From Rathayibacter sp. VKM Ac-2759 (GTDB lineage Bacteria; Actinomycetota; Actinomycetes; Actinomycetales; Microbacteriaceae): DNA of 64,000 bases. Made by a program: the position numbers and the translations under genes. Every line of letters begins with the position of its first letter. The stretch's first letter is position 1. Under the pieces are notes generated by a model that did not search any database, was not told where the DNA came from, and saw only the letters and a program-made list of their open reading frames with translations. The DNA lies in NCBI RefSeq assembly GCF_009834225.1, contig NZ_CP047176.1:1488001-1552000 (forward strand). The letters run 5' to 3'. This document shows, one piece after another, positions 9,026-26,730 of the stretch.

Positions 9026-10075
9026 ATGACTTTTTCCGTGGCGGTGGCCGGGGCGAGCGGGTACGCGGGCGGCGAGCTGCTGCGCCTGCTCGCCGATCAC
9101 CCGGAGTTCGAGGTGCGCACGGTGACGGCGCACGCCAACGCCGGGCAGCCGCTCGTCGCGGTGCACCCGCACCTGCGCTCGCTGCGCGATCTCGTCCTCG
9201 TCGACACCTCGACCGAGAACCTGCTGGGGCACGACATCGTCTTCCTCGCCCTCCCGCACGGCAAGTCCGGTGAGATCACGGCGACCCTGCCCGACGAGGT
9301 GCTCGTCGTCGACTGCGGTGCCGACCACCGTCTGACCGACGAGCAGGACTGGGCCGACTACTACGGCGGCGAGTTCGCGGGCGCCTGGCCGTACGGCCTC
9401 CCCGAGCTCCTCCTCGCGGGGGGTGGCCGCAAGCAGCGCGACGTCCTCGCGGGAGTGCGGCGCATCGCCGTCCCCGGCTGCAACGTCACCGCGATCACCC
9501 TGGGGCTCGCGCCGGGGCTCCACGCGGGCGTCATCGAGCCCTCCGATCTGGTGTCGGTGCTGGCCGTCGGCCCGTCGGGCGCGGGCAAGAGCCTGCGCAC
9601 CGACCTGCTCGCGAGCGAGCTGCTCGGCTCCGCGCACGCCTACGGGATCGGAGGCGCGCACCGCCACAATCCCGAGATCCGGCAGAACCTGGTGCTCGCC
9701 GGTGCCGGACCGGTCTCGATCTCGTTCACCCCGGTCCTCGTGCCGATGTCCCGCGGCATCCTCGCGACGTCGACCGCGCGCCTCGCGCCCGGAGTCTCCG
9801 CCGCCGATGTGCGCGCGGCGTGGGAGGCGGCGTACGGCGACGAGACGTTCGTGCAGCTGCTCCCGGAGGGGTCGTTCCCGCGGACCGCGGACGTGGTCGG
9901 CGCGAACACCGCCCTGATCGGCCTGGCCGTCGACGAGCGCGCTCGGCGCGTCGTCGCGGTGACGGCGATCGACAATCTCGTGAAGGGCACGGCGGGAGCC
10001 GCGATCCAGTCGACCAACATCGCCCTGGGACTCCCCGAGTCGCTCGGCCTCAGCGTGAACGGAGTCGCGCCGTGA
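9026..10075 (+). CDS. argC: N-acetyl-gamma-glutamyl-phosphate reductase
   Basis: This 349-residue enzyme reduces N-acetylglutamyl-phosphate to the semialdehyde with NADPH, the third step of arginine synthesis. The N-terminal Rossmann motif is [18 protein letters not shown] (residues 4-21). The catalytic Cys lies in VPGCNVTAI (about residue 152). [15 protein letters not shown] residues appear as [14 protein letters not shown]. The stop TGA overlaps the GTG start of argJ (GTGA), so the genes are co-translated. It is the first gene of the argCJBDF run. Confidence 0.96.
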   Translation: MTFSVAVAGASGYAGGELLRLLADHPEFEVRTVTAHANAGQPLVAVHPHLRSLRDLVLVDTSTENLLGHDIVFLALPHGKSGEITATLPDEVLVVDCGADHRLTDEQDWADYYGGEFAGAWPYGLPELLLAGGGRKQRDVLAGVRRIAVPGCNVTAITLGLAPGLHAGVIEPSDLVSVLAVGPSGAGKSLRTDLLASELLGSAHAYGIGGAHRHNPEIRQNLVLAGAGPVSISFTPVLVPMSRGILATSTARLAPGVSAADVRAAWEAAYGDETFVQLLPEGSFPRTADVVGANTALIGLAVDERARRVVAVTAIDNLVKGTAGAAIQSTNIALGLPESLGLSVNGVAP

Positions 10076-11238
10076 GCGTCACCGCAGCAGCAGGATTCGA
10101 GGCGGCGGGGGTCGTCGCGGGCCTCAAGTCGACCGGAGCCCGCGATGTCGCGCTCGTGCGCAACCTCGGTCCGCTCCAGAACGCGGCGGCCGTCTTCACG
10201 AGCAACCGCTGCAAGGCGAACCCGGTGCTGTGGAGCGAGCAGGTCATGCGCGACGGCACCGTCGCGGCGATCGTCCTCAACTCCGGCGGCGCGAACTGCT
10301 ACACCGGCGCGAAGGGCTTCCAGGTCACCCACAGCACGGCCGAGCTGGTCGGCGAGACGCTCGGCGTGTCGGCCGGAGACGTCCTCGTCTGCTCGACGGG
10401 TCTCATCGGGGATCAGCTCGACCTCGGCAGGATCACGAACGGGGTGACGGAGGCGGCGGCATCGCTCCCCGGCGCGACGGGCGTCGACGACGGCGAGGCC
10501 GCGGCGCGCGCCATCATGACGACCGACACCGTCCCGAAGCAGTCGACCGTGCGGTCGGAGCAGGGCTGGAGCGTCGGCGGGATGGCCAAAGGCGCGGGCA
10601 TGCTCGCTCCGGGCCTCGCGACCATGCTCGTCGTCATCACCACCGACGCCGATCTCGACTCCGCCGACCTCGATACGGCCCTGCGCGCCTCGACGCGCGT
10701 GACGTTCGACCGCCTCGACTCGGACGGGTGCATGTCGACGAACGACACCGTCGCCCTCCTCGCGAGCGGGGCGAGCGGCGTGCGGCCGAGCGCGGACGAC
10801 TTCACGGCCGCCCTCACCGAGGTGTGCCGCGACCTGACGCTGCAGCTGCAGGCCGATGCGGAGGGCGCCGCGCACGACGTCGCCATCCGCGTCGTGAACG
10901 CCGCCTCGGAGGACGAGGCGGTCGTCGTCGCGCGCGCCGTCTCGCGCAGCAACCTCTTCAAGGCGGCGATCTTCGGCAACGACCCCAACTGGGGCCGGGT
11001 CCTGGCCGCGGTCGGCACGACCGACGCGGAGTTCGACCCGTACGGGATCGACGTCGCGATGAACGGGGTCCAGGTCTGCCGGGCCGGCGAGCCGTTCGAG
11101 AGCCGCGACCTCGTCGACCTCGCGCCGCGGAAGGTGGCGGTCGACATCGATCTGCACGCCGGCGACGCGACCGCGACGATCTGGACCAACGACCTCACGC
11201 ACGACTACGTGCACGAGAACTCCGCCTACTCGAGCTGA
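10072..11238 (+). CDS. argJ: Bifunctional ornithine acetyltransferase/N-acetylglutamate synthase
   Basis: This 388-residue ArgJ recycles the acetyl group from N-acetylornithine to glutamate. The self-cleavage site is the Thr in [17 protein letters not shown], which becomes the nucleophile after autoproteolysis into alpha and beta chains. The C-terminal ANDPNWGR-type motif appears as [12 protein letters not shown]. The GTG start overlaps the argC stop. A longer upstream frame extends into argC but has no support. Whether it is bifunctional (using acetyl-CoA) or monofunctional cannot be read from sequence. Confidence 0.96.
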   Translation: MSVTAAAGFEAAGVVAGLKSTGARDVALVRNLGPLQNAAAVFTSNRCKANPVLWSEQVMRDGTVAAIVLNSGGANCYTGAKGFQVTHSTAELVGETLGVSAGDVLVCSTGLIGDQLDLGRITNGVTEAAASLPGATGVDDGEAAARAIMTTDTVPKQSTVRSEQGWSVGGMAKGAGMLAPGLATMLVVITTDADLDSADLDTALRASTRVTFDRLDSDGCMSTNDTVALLASGASGVRPSADDFTAALTEVCRDLTLQLQADAEGAAHDVAIRVVNAASEDEAVVVARAVSRSNLFKAAIFGNDPNWGRVLAAVGTTDAEFDPYGIDVAMNGVQVCRAGEPFESRDLVDLAPRKVAVDIDLHAGDATATIWTNDLTHDYVHENSAYSS

Positions 11239-11245
11239 GCGAGCG

Positions 11246-12190
11246 ATGACCGACGAGAATCACACGGAGGCCGAGAGCCTGGCGCTGCGCGACGCCGCGG
11301 CCGCCAAGGCCGGCACTCTGATCGAGGCGCTGCCGTGGCTGCAGCGCTTCCACGGCCGCACGATGGTGATCAAGTTCGGCGGCAACGCCATGGTCTCCGA
11401 GGAGCTCCAGCGCGCCTTCGCGCAGGACATCGTCTACCTGCGCTACGCCGGGATCCGGCCGGTCGTCGTCCACGGCGGCGGCCCGCAGATCTCGAGGATG
11501 CTCGACCGGCTCGGGATCGCGAGCGAGTTCCGGGGCGGCTACCGGGTGACGAGCCCGGAGGCGATGGAGGTCGTGCGGATGGTGCTCACGGGCAGCATCA
11601 GCCGCGACATCGTCCGGAGGATCAACGAGCACGGCCCGCTCGCCGCGGGGATCTCGGGGGAGGACGCCGGCCTCTTCGTCGGTCGCCGCCGCGGAGTGCT
11701 CCTCGACGGCGTCGAGCACGACCTGGGGCTGGTCGGCGACGTCGTCGCGGTCGACCCGGCCGCCGTCCTCGCGCAGCTCGAGGCGGGCCGCATCCCGGTC
11801 GTCTCGTCGATCGCGCCCGACTCCGACGACCCGACGCAGTCGCTCAACGTCAATGCCGACGCCGCGGCCGCTGCCCTCGCCGTCGCCCTCGGCGCCGAGA
11901 AGCTCGTGATCCTCACCGATGTCGCCGGCCTCTACTCCGACTGGCCGAACCGCGACTCCCTCGTCTCGCGCCTCGATTCGGACGAGCTGACGGCACTGCT
12001 GCCCTCGCTCGAGTCGGGGATGATCCCCAAGATGACGGCGTGCCTGGACGCGGTGCTCGGCGGCGTGCCGAAGGCCGCGATCATCGACGGCCGCGTGCCG
12101 CACTCGATCCTGCTCGAGGTCTTCACCTCGGAGGGGATCGGCACCGAGGTCGTGGCGTCCGAGAACCGGGAGCGAATGTCGGGCCGCTGA
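11246..12190 (+). CDS. argB: Acetylglutamate kinase
   Basis: This 314-residue amino-acid kinase starts 7 bases after argJ. Motifs are [11 protein letters not shown] (residues about 36-46, phosphate binding), [11 protein letters not shown] (about 73-83), the N-acetylglutamate region [15 protein letters not shown], and [14 protein letters not shown] with the catalytic Asp region. It phosphorylates N-acetylglutamate and is the usual arginine feedback target. The N-terminal helix preceding the core (residues 10-30) is typical of the arginine-sensitive hexameric type, so feedback inhibition is likely. Confidence 0.96.
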   Translation: MTDENHTEAESLALRDAAAAKAGTLIEALPWLQRFHGRTMVIKFGGNAMVSEELQRAFAQDIVYLRYAGIRPVVVHGGGPQISRMLDRLGIASEFRGGYRVTSPEAMEVVRMVLTGSISRDIVRRINEHGPLAAGISGEDAGLFVGRRRGVLLDGVEHDLGLVGDVVAVDPAAVLAQLEAGRIPVVSSIAPDSDDPTQSLNVNADAAAAALAVALGAEKLVILTDVAGLYSDWPNRDSLVSRLDSDELTALLPSLESGMIPKMTACLDAVLGGVPKAAIIDGRVPHSILLEVFTSEGIGTEVVASENRERMSGR

Positions 12191-12285
12191 TCCGCAGCGG
12201 CCCCGGCTCCGAGCGCCCGCCCGACAGGGGAGGGGCGCACCGACGGCCCACGAGGCCGGACCGCTCCGATCGAAAGGCTCGACAG

Positions 12286-16139
<3,854 letters not shown>

Positions 16140-16140
16140 C

Positions 16141-16773
16141 GTGGTCGGCTCGGGCGGGATGCTGCCGGATCTGTCGCGGTCGGCCGTCGAAGCGGCGCCC
16201 GAGCTGCTGGGCTGCACCCTGCTCCACCGGACGGAGGACGGCGTCGTCGGCGTGCGGCTGACCGAGGTGGAGGCGTACCTCGGGCCGGGAGCGGATCCGG
16301 GATCGCACAGCTTCCGCGGGCCGACCGCGCGCACCCTGCCGATGTTCGGTCCTCCCGGCACCGTGTACGCGTACTTCACCTACGGGATGCACACCTGCCT
16401 CAATCTCGTGTGCGCTCCGGAGGGGTCCGCCTCGGCGGTCCTGCTGCGCGCGGGGGAGATCGTCGTGGGCGAGGAGCTGGCCCGCGCGCGCCGGGGCGAC
16501 GTGCCGCCCCGCGACCTCGCGAAAGGGCCGGCACGGCTGGCGAAGGCGCTCGGGGTGCTGCTCGCCGAGTCGGGCGACCCGATGGAGCGGAGCTTCGAGC
16601 TGCTGCCGCCCGAGCGCCGGGGCACGGTCGTCGCGACCGAGCGCACCGGTGTCTCGGGCCCCGGGGGCGGAGCCGAGTACCCGTGGCGCTTCCACCTGCA
16701 GGGCGAGCCGACGGTGTCGCCCTACCGCCGGGCGGTGCCGCGCCGGCGGGCCGGGGATCAGCCGGCGAGGTAG
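16141..16773 (+). CDS. DNA-3-methyladenine glycosylase (AAG/MPG family)
   Basis: This 210-residue protein matches the Mpg fold: APELLGCTLLHR (residues 19-30), the catalytic Glu in LTEVEAYLGPGADPGSHSFRG, YVYFTYGMHxCxN-type YAYFTYGMHTCLNLV, GPARLAKALGV, and PWRFHLQGEPTVS near the C-terminus. It excises alkylated and deaminated purines by base flipping. The GTG start is one base after the stop of the small membrane gene, so the arg-linked genes read through into it. Its 3' end overlaps the convergent minus-strand membrane gene by 16 bases. Confidence 0.9.
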   Translation: MVGSGGMLPDLSRSAVEAAPELLGCTLLHRTEDGVVGVRLTEVEAYLGPGADPGSHSFRGPTARTLPMFGPPGTVYAYFTYGMHTCLNLVCAPEGSASAVLLRAGEIVVGEELARARRGDVPPRDLAKGPARLAKALGVLLAESGDPMERSFELLPPERRGTVVATERTGVSGPGGGAEYPWRFHLQGEPTVSPYRRAVPRRRAGDQPAR

Positions 16774-17393
16774 AGCCGGGCGAGCGTCCCGAGCGCCGCC
16801 GACCAGGTGAGGCTCGCCAGGGTGCCGATGATGAACCGCTCGCGCGCCTCGGGTGACGCCAGCTCGCTGAACCGGCCGACGCCCTTCACCGCCACGACGA
16901 CCGCGACGCCCTCGGGCAGCCCGCTCATCAGCGCGCCCGCCGTCGCGATGCGCTCGAGCACGCCGATGGTGGTCCCGCCCCGCAGCACCTCGATCGGCTG
17001 GCCGATCGCGGTGGGGGAACCGGGTGCGGCGGAGGGGCGCTGCAGCGGGCCGGCGATCATGATGCCGCCGTGCGTGCCGCTCCGGGAGTCGGTGGTGGCG
17101 AGGTCGAGGGTCATCAGGACGACGGGGCCGCCGCCGAGGACGGCGGTCGCGAAGGCCAGCACGGCGACGGTGAGCGCCAGGACCGGGGGAGCGGCCGTGC
17201 CGGCGAGGCCGGTGAGGAGGAGGGCCGCCGCGGTGGCGCCCACGCTGATCCAGGCGAGGTGGGGACGGCTCGACCGGAGGGCGAGCACCGCCCCGACGAC
17301 TCCGGCGACGAGGGCCAGCACCACACCCGTCCAGGAGGCGGACTGCACAGCGGCGGCCAGGGCGCCGGTCAGGGAAGCGGGGAGCACCGTCAT
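16758..17393 (-). CDS. Membrane protein coupled to SatD-like gene
   Basis: This 211-residue protein has an N-terminal region with about four hydrophobic segments (residues about 8-100). A long polar section follows (DSRSGTHGGIMIAGPLQRPSAAPGSP), then a hydrophobic C-terminus around LASLTWSAALGTLARLYLAG. The start ATG 17393 overlaps the stop of the SatD-like gene (ATGA), so the pair is co-translated. In other bacteria SatD-type genes are also next to a small membrane protein gene. The biochemical role is unknown. A longer frame upstream runs antisense through satD and was rejected. Confidence 0.65.
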   Translation of the reverse strand: MTVLPASLTGALAAAVQSASWTGVVLALVAGVVGAVLALRSSRPHLAWISVGATAAALLLTGLAGTAAPPVLALTVAVLAFATAVLGGGPVVLMTLDLATTDSRSGTHGGIMIAGPLQRPSAAPGSPTAIGQPIEVLRGGTTIGVLERIATAGALMSGLPEGVAVVVAVKGVGRFSELASPEARERFIIGTLASLTWSAALGTLARLYLAG

Positions 17394-18025
17394 CGCTCGT
17401 TCCTCTCGTCGATGGGGTCGAGCGTACGGTCGACCACCGTCAGCAGGCGCGCGAGAGCGTCGGCGGCGGGCCGGTCGAGTCGCGCATCGGCGGCGCGCAC
17501 CCGGAGGCTCACCGCCTGGGGGCTGATGGACAGGTGCGCCGCCGCGTCCTTCTGCGACTGACCGGACTCGAGCAGGTCGACGATCTCCCACCCCGCAGCG
17601 GTGCGCGAATCGCGCAGTCGCAGCAGCGGGTCGAGCAGCGCCTGCGCGTCGGCGACGGAGGGGAACGGCGCGGCGGGGGAGTCGGGGTCGAGCGACAGCC
17701 GGCTCGGCCGGGTCTTCGCCGCCTCGACGGCCCGCCGGGCGGCGAAGTACGCTTCGCCGCGGGCGGCCCGCGTCGACGTCGGCAGCGGACCCTCGATGCG
17801 CCCGATCCCCAGCCCGATGCTCCAGTGCGCCTGCCGGTGCAGAGTCAGGAGCACCTCGACAGCGGCCTCGGCCCGGTCGAGCACGAACTGGAACTCGTCT
17901 CCCGCCGTCCGCTCTGGCGGGAGGACGAACGCGTCGCGGTGCTCGGCGAGCAGCCCCGCGATCGCGCGCTCGACGCGGTCGTCGTCGTGACGGCTGTCCC
18001 GCTGGTCGGCGGTGATGACGAACAT
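17390..18025 (-). CDS. SatD-family protein with C-terminal HTH
   Basis: This 211-residue protein opens MFVITADQRDSRHDDDRV, the characteristic start of SatD-family proteins. It has a central nucleotide-cyclase-like stretch (DEFQFVLDRAEAAVEVLLTLHRQAHWSIGLGIG) and a C-terminal helix-turn-helix (GQSQKDAAAHLSISPQAVSLRVRAA, about 153-177). It probably acts as a cytosolic regulator for the downstream membrane protein. A strong GGAGGAGG ribosome binding site lies at 18031-18038, and an inverted repeat just upstream may be its operator. The true ligand is unknown. Confidence 0.7.
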   Translation of the reverse strand: MFVITADQRDSRHDDDRVERAIAGLLAEHRDAFVLPPERTAGDEFQFVLDRAEAAVEVLLTLHRQAHWSIGLGIGRIEGPLPTSTRAARGEAYFAARRAVEAAKTRPSRLSLDPDSPAAPFPSVADAQALLDPLLRLRDSRTAAGWEIVDLLESGQSQKDAAAHLSISPQAVSLRVRAADARLDRPAADALARLLTVVDRTLDPIDERNER

Positions 18026-18040
18026 GGTCGACCTCCTCCA

Positions 18041-18058
18041 TCAAGTATCAGGACTTGA
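18041..18058 (-). promoter_or_regulatory. Candidate operator upstream of the SatD-like gene
   Basis: TCAAGT (18041-18046) and ACTTGA (18053-18058) form a perfect 6-bp inverted repeat with a 6-base spacer. It lies directly before the ribosome binding site of the minus-strand HTH gene. Another CAATCAAG element follows at about 18067. Autoregulation is inferred from position. Confidence 0.45.
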
Positions 18059-18116
18059 TCTCAGACAATCAAGCCTCTGAGCTTCATTCGAACCCGGGCG
18101 GACCGCTGCGCCGCGC

Positions 18117-18122
18117 TACCCT
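18117..18122 (+). promoter_or_regulatory. -10 box TACCCT of tyrS
   Basis: TACCCT ends 6 bases before GTG 18129, fitting the leaderless pattern seen at several genes in the window. Confidence 0.45.
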
Positions 18123-18128
18123 CAGAGG

Positions 18129-19439
18129 GTGACAGACGAGCAGACCCGAGGATCCTCGACGACTCCCGCCCTGGACGAGTCCTTCGACACCGTCTGGGAC
18201 GAGCTGCTCTGGCGGGGCTCCGTGCACGTCTCCACCGACCCGGTCGCCCTGCGCGCCCTCCTCGCCGGCGAGCCGATCACCTACTACTGCGGGTTCGACC
18301 CCACGGCGCCCAGCCTGCACCTCGGCAACCTCGTGCAGCTGATCCTGATGCGCCGCCTGCAGCTCGCCGGCCACCGGCCCCTCGGTCTCGTGGGCGGATC
18401 GACCGGGTTGATCGGCGATCCCCGGCCCACGGCCGAGCGCACCCTGAACTCCCGCGAGACCGTGCACGACTGGGTGGTCCGCCTCCAGGCGCAGGTGTCG
18501 CGCTTCCTGGCGGTCGACGGCGAGAACGCGATGCGCCTGGTGAACAACCTCGACTGGACGGCTCCGCTCTCGGCGATCGACTTCCTCCGCGAGATCGGCA
18601 AGCACTTCCGGGTCGGCACGATGCTGAAGAAGGACGCGGTCAGCGCCCGCCTGAACTCGGACGCGGGGATCAGCTACACCGAGTTCAGCTACCAGATCCT
18701 GCAGGGGATGGACTTCCTCGAGCTGTACCGCCAGTACGGCTGCGTCCTGCAGACCGGCGGCAGCGACCAGTGGGGCAACCTCACGAGCGGGACGGATCTG
18801 ATCCACCGCGCGGAGGGGGTGTCGGTCCACGCGATCGGGACGCCTCTGGTGATGAACAGCGATGGGACCAAGTTCGGCAAGAGCGAGGGCAACGCCGTCT
18901 GGCTCGACCCGGAGCTCACGAGCCCGTACGCGTTCTACCAGTTCTGGCTCAACACGGACGATCGCGATGCGGTCGACCGCCTCAAGACCTTCACCTTCCT
19001 CACCCGCGCCGAGATCGAGCGGCTCGAGCAGGCCGCCGTCGAGGCTCCGTTCAAGCGGGAGGCGCAGCGCGCCCTCGCGTGGGAGGTGACGTCGCTCGTC
19101 CACGGTGACGCGGTGACGCAGGCCGTGGTCGACGCATCGGCCGCGCTGTTCGGGCGCGGTTCGCTGAGTGGGATCGACCCGGTGATCCTCCGGGGTGCGC
19201 TCGACGCGGTCCCGACCGTGGAGGTCGAGCCCGGCACGCCGGTGCTGCAGGCGTTCCTCGAGACGCGACTCGTCGCGAGCCTCGGGGAGGCGCGACGCGC
19301 ACTGGCCCAGGGCGGGCTCTCGGTGAACAACGAGGTGGTCGCGGAGGAGTCGCTCGTGCTGGGCGACCTCCCCCTGATCGACGGCATCGCGGTGCTGCGC
19401 CGGGGCAAGAAGAGCTTCGCCGGCGCGTTCGTCCAGTAG
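18129..19439 (+). CDS. tyrS: Tyrosine-tRNA ligase
   Basis: This 436-residue class I synthetase has YYCGFDPTAPSLHLGNLVQL (HIGH-type signature HLGN, about residue 57), the tyrosine-binding block YTEFSYQILQGMDFLELYRQYG, GGSDQWGNL, and the KMSKS-type KFGKS loop at about 246-250. A C-terminal S4-like RNA-binding domain follows from about 365 (SLGEARRALAQGGLSVNNEVV). It charges tRNA-Tyr. GTG 18129 is supported by the -10 box and the family N-terminus. It reads toward the rRNA operon, 340 bases before the rRNA promoter candidate. Confidence 0.96.
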   Translation: MTDEQTRGSSTTPALDESFDTVWDELLWRGSVHVSTDPVALRALLAGEPITYYCGFDPTAPSLHLGNLVQLILMRRLQLAGHRPLGLVGGSTGLIGDPRPTAERTLNSRETVHDWVVRLQAQVSRFLAVDGENAMRLVNNLDWTAPLSAIDFLREIGKHFRVGTMLKKDAVSARLNSDAGISYTEFSYQILQGMDFLELYRQYGCVLQTGGSDQWGNLTSGTDLIHRAEGVSVHAIGTPLVMNSDGTKFGKSEGNAVWLDPELTSPYAFYQFWLNTDDRDAVDRLKTFTFLTRAEIERLEQAAVEAPFKREAQRALAWEVTSLVHGDAVTQAVVDASAALFGRGSLSGIDPVILRGALDAVPTVEVEPGTPVLQAFLETRLVASLGEARRALAQGGLSVNNEVVAEESLVLGDLPLIDGIAVLRRGKKSFAGAFVQ

Positions 19440-19778
19440 GAGCCCCGCGGCGACACGCCCGGGACGCGAGCGATTTGCAGCCCCGCGAAACATCGACGTA
19501 ATGTAACTCCTCGTCACCCCAAAGGAGCGGCGAGCGAGAGTCGGACGCAGAGCGTCGAGACCCGCTGGCCCACCTCAAGCGGGGACCATCCCCTCACTCC
19601 ACATCCTGTTAGAGGTTCGCCTCTTGATGGTGACGGATCGTGAGCGTACGATGTAAAGCCTCCGCTGGACCTCTGGTCCGGGCTTCGGTGCGGCACGCAG
19701 AGCTTCACGCTCCTCGTTCAGCACGATGCGGCGCTCAGATCCTCGGATCGCGGCGCTGAGCATCACGAAGACGCCGAC
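19440..19778 (+). other. Intergenic region between tyrS and the rRNA promoter
   Basis: No convincing gene is present. Short hairpins occur, including AGAGG-TTCG-CCTCT at 19611-19624, which may end or process the tyrS transcript. Two overlapping short minus-strand reading frames here have no start signals or family features and were not called. Confidence 0.5.
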
Positions 19779-19806
19779 TTGACACGGCCTGCGGATGTGC
19801 TAACTT
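19779..19806 (+). promoter_or_regulatory. Putative rRNA operon promoter
   Basis: TTGACA at 19779-19784 and TAACTT at 19801-19806, spaced by 16 bases, lie about 355 bases upstream of 16S rRNA. TATAC follows. Immediately downstream is an AGAAC-TTCG-GTTCT hairpin (19831-19844). The long leader is normal for actinobacterial rrn operons. Additional promoters may exist. Confidence 0.55.
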
Positions 19807-20160
19807 ATACAAGTTGCCACGGCGGCGCAAAGAACTTCGGTTCTGACAAACGTAGCCTGAACGGCAGCCACAATCAAATCAAGAGCCTCGGCTCCTGATG
19901 CAACACTCTTCGATCACTCTCGTTGTGAAGCGCTTTCTTTGGGCGTGGAGGCGGGGTGTGTCCGATTCTTGAGAACTCAACAGCGTGCACTATGTTCAAT
20001 GCCAAATTATATAACCTCGGCCATTGATTCTGTTTCAGCCTTTCGGGGTTGATTCGGTTGATTGGTTGGGTTCCTTTGGAAATTGATGTCAGTAATGACG
20101 TCTTATTTGCTAGAGGTCAAACTTGACTTCCTTCTCTTCGGGGTTGGTTGTCGTAATTTT
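19807..20160 (+). other. rRNA leader with antitermination/processing element
   Basis: This transcribed leader contains the TTCG hairpin at 19831-19844 and the element TTCTTGAGAACTCAACAG at 19966-19983. A related element, TTTTGAGAACTACACAG, recurs at 21979-21995 ahead of 23S. Such paired elements are boxA-like antitermination signals and mark RNase III processing stems. The rest is AT-richer than the flanks and carries no gene. Confidence 0.55.
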
Positions 20161-25243
<5,083 letters not shown>

Positions 25244-25433
25244 ATAATCACTACACTCATACCGTTGTAAAGGCTGGTAGGAGTGGTCAGAGATTGCTTG
25301 CGTCCACTTTGTGGTTCCCAGAAGACGGGCACCCCACACAACCCTTTGCGGGAGTGTGGAACATAATTGAATACACGCACGGCGTGTAACCCCAGATTTG
25401 ACCATCGGCCTTTGGGGCTGGTGTGTCGCCAGG

Positions 25434-25552
25434 GTTACGGCGGCCATAGCGAGAGGGAAACGCCCGGTCACATTCCGAACCCGGAAGCTAAGACTCTCAG
25501 CGCCGATGGTACTGCAGGGGGGACCCTGTGGGAGAGTAGGACACCGCCGGAC
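25434..25552 (+). rRNA. rrf: 5S ribosomal RNA
   Basis: GTTACGGCGGCCATAGCG at 25434 pairs with the 3' end near ACACCGCCGGAC (25541-25552). The central block CCGAACCCGGAAGCTAAG is the universal 5S sequence. The 23S-5S spacer (25244-25433) is 190 bases and has no gene. Confidence 0.95.
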
Positions 25553-25560
25553 ACCATTCA

Positions 25561-25596
25561 CGATGGCCACCCAGAAATGGGTGGCCATCGCTGTTT
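25561..25596 (+). terminator. Terminator of the rRNA operon
   Basis: CGATGGCCACCC (25561-25572) pairs perfectly with GGGTGGCCATCG (25579-25590), with an AGAAAT loop and a CTGTTT tail. It lies 8 bases after the 5S 3' end. Confidence 0.88.
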
Positions 25597-25656
25597 AACC
25601 AGCGATTCCGCGCGACCGACTCCGCACTCGATGACGAGCGCGGAAGGATGGAGCGG

Positions 25657-25690
25657 GACGTGGTTCTCGAAGAGACGTGGTTCTCGAAGG
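25657..25690 (+). repeat. Two tandem copies of a 16-17-base repeat
   Basis: GACGTGGTTCTCGAAG occurs at 25657-25672 and again at 25674-25689. The pair lies between the rRNA terminator and the small gene upstream of tlyA. It may be a slippage product or a duplicated regulatory site. Confidence 0.6.
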
Positions 25691-25700
25691 GCGAGGTGCG

Positions 25701-25859
25701 ATGACGGACGAGCAGGAGACTCCAGCGGACGCGATCGACGGTCTCGTCGACCGCCTCGAGGTGATCGAGGACCAGCCTCTGCAGAGCAGAGCCGCCTCGT
25801 ACTCGGAGCTCCAGGAGAGACTCCGCGTCCGCCTCGAGGGCGGGGACTCCCGACGATGA
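25701..25859 (+). CDS. Small acidic hypothetical protein upstream of tlyA
   Basis: This 52-residue ORF (start MTDEQETPADAID) has an acidic N-terminus and a basic/glutamate-rich helical C-terminus (YSELQERLRVRLEGGDSRR). ATG 25701 is preceded by GAAGGGCGAGG. The stop overlaps the tlyA start (ATGA), arguing for a genuine co-translated gene. Small proteins in this position are common in related actinobacteria. The function is unknown. Confidence 0.6.
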   Translation: MTDEQETPADAIDGLVDRLEVIEDQPLQSRAASYSELQERLRVRLEGGDSRR

Positions 25860-26668
25860 GCGAGTCCGATGACCTCCGTCTCGACACCGCTCTGGCCGAG
25901 CGCGGGATCGCGCGCTCCCGCACCCATGCGGCTCGCCTCATCGCCGACGGGCTGGTCACCGTCGACGGCGTGCCGGCGCCCAAGGCGTCGGTCCGCGTCC
26001 GCGCCGACCAGGACGTCGCCGTCGCCGGCCTCGATCACTACGTGAGCCGGGCCGCGCACAAGCTGCTCGGTGCGCTCGAGAGCTTCCCCACGGTGCGCGT
26101 CGCCGGCTCCCGCGCTCTCGATGTCGGGGCCTCGACCGGCGGCTTCTCGCAGGTGCTCCTGGAGCGCGGCGCCGCGTCCGTGATCGCTCTCGATGTCGGA
26201 CACGCGCAGCTCGCACCGCGGATCAGGTCGGACGATCGCGTCCACGTCGTCGAGGGCTTCAACGCCCGGGACATGACGGCGGAGTCGCTGGCCGCCGCCT
26301 CGGGCTCGTCCGTGCCTCCCGACCTCGTGGTCTCGGACGTCTCCTTCATCTCGCTGGCGATGATCCTGCCGGCGGTCGCCTCCTCCGTCGACCCCGGCGC
26401 CGACTTCGTCGTGCTGATCAAGCCGCAGTTCGAGGTCGGCCGCACCGGGATCAAGGAGGGGATCGTGCGCGATCCGGAGCTCCGCAGGGAGGCGCTCTCG
26501 GACGTGCTCTGGTCGGCCTGGGACGTCGGGCTCGGTGTCGTCGGGCTCGCCGCCTCGCCTCTGCTGGGGAGCGCTGGGAATCACGAGTATCTCGCGCACC
26601 TCCACCGCGACCGCGGAACGATTCCGACAGAATGGAGGGACGCGGTCTCCGCGCTCACCACCGGATGA
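25856..26668 (+). CDS. tlyA: TlyA-family 2'-O-methyltransferase of rRNA
   Basis: The 270-residue protein has an N-terminal S4 RNA-binding domain (RLDTALAERGIARSRTHAARLIADGLVTVDG, residues about 8-38) and a C-terminal FtsJ-like methyltransferase (ALDVGASTGGFSQVLLERGA as SAM motif I, and VSDVSFISLAMILP). TlyA proteins methylate 16S and 23S rRNA, which sensitises ribosomes to capreomycin-type drugs, and some have haemolysin-like activity. The start overlaps the preceding small gene. A longer frame reaching back into 5S rRNA is an artefact. Confidence 0.93.
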   Translation: MSESDDLRLDTALAERGIARSRTHAARLIADGLVTVDGVPAPKASVRVRADQDVAVAGLDHYVSRAAHKLLGALESFPTVRVAGSRALDVGASTGGFSQVLLERGAASVIALDVGHAQLAPRIRSDDRVHVVEGFNARDMTAESLAAASGSSVPPDLVVSDVSFISLAMILPAVASSVDPGADFVVLIKPQFEVGRTGIKEGIVRDPELRREALSDVLWSAWDVGLGVVGLAASPLLGSAGNHEYLAHLHRDRGTIPTEWRDAVSALTTG

Positions 26669-26730
26669 CGCGACCGTGTCCGCCGCCGTCGACCCCCACC
26701 GTTCGACCAGTACCGAAGGACACCCTCTCG

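Noticed and set aside
6184..9027. 947-codon minus-strand frame opposite pheT
   Set aside because: Antisense shadow typical of high-G+C codon bias. PheT on the plus strand is certain, and the frame lacks motifs and has Arg/Asp/Gly-biased composition.
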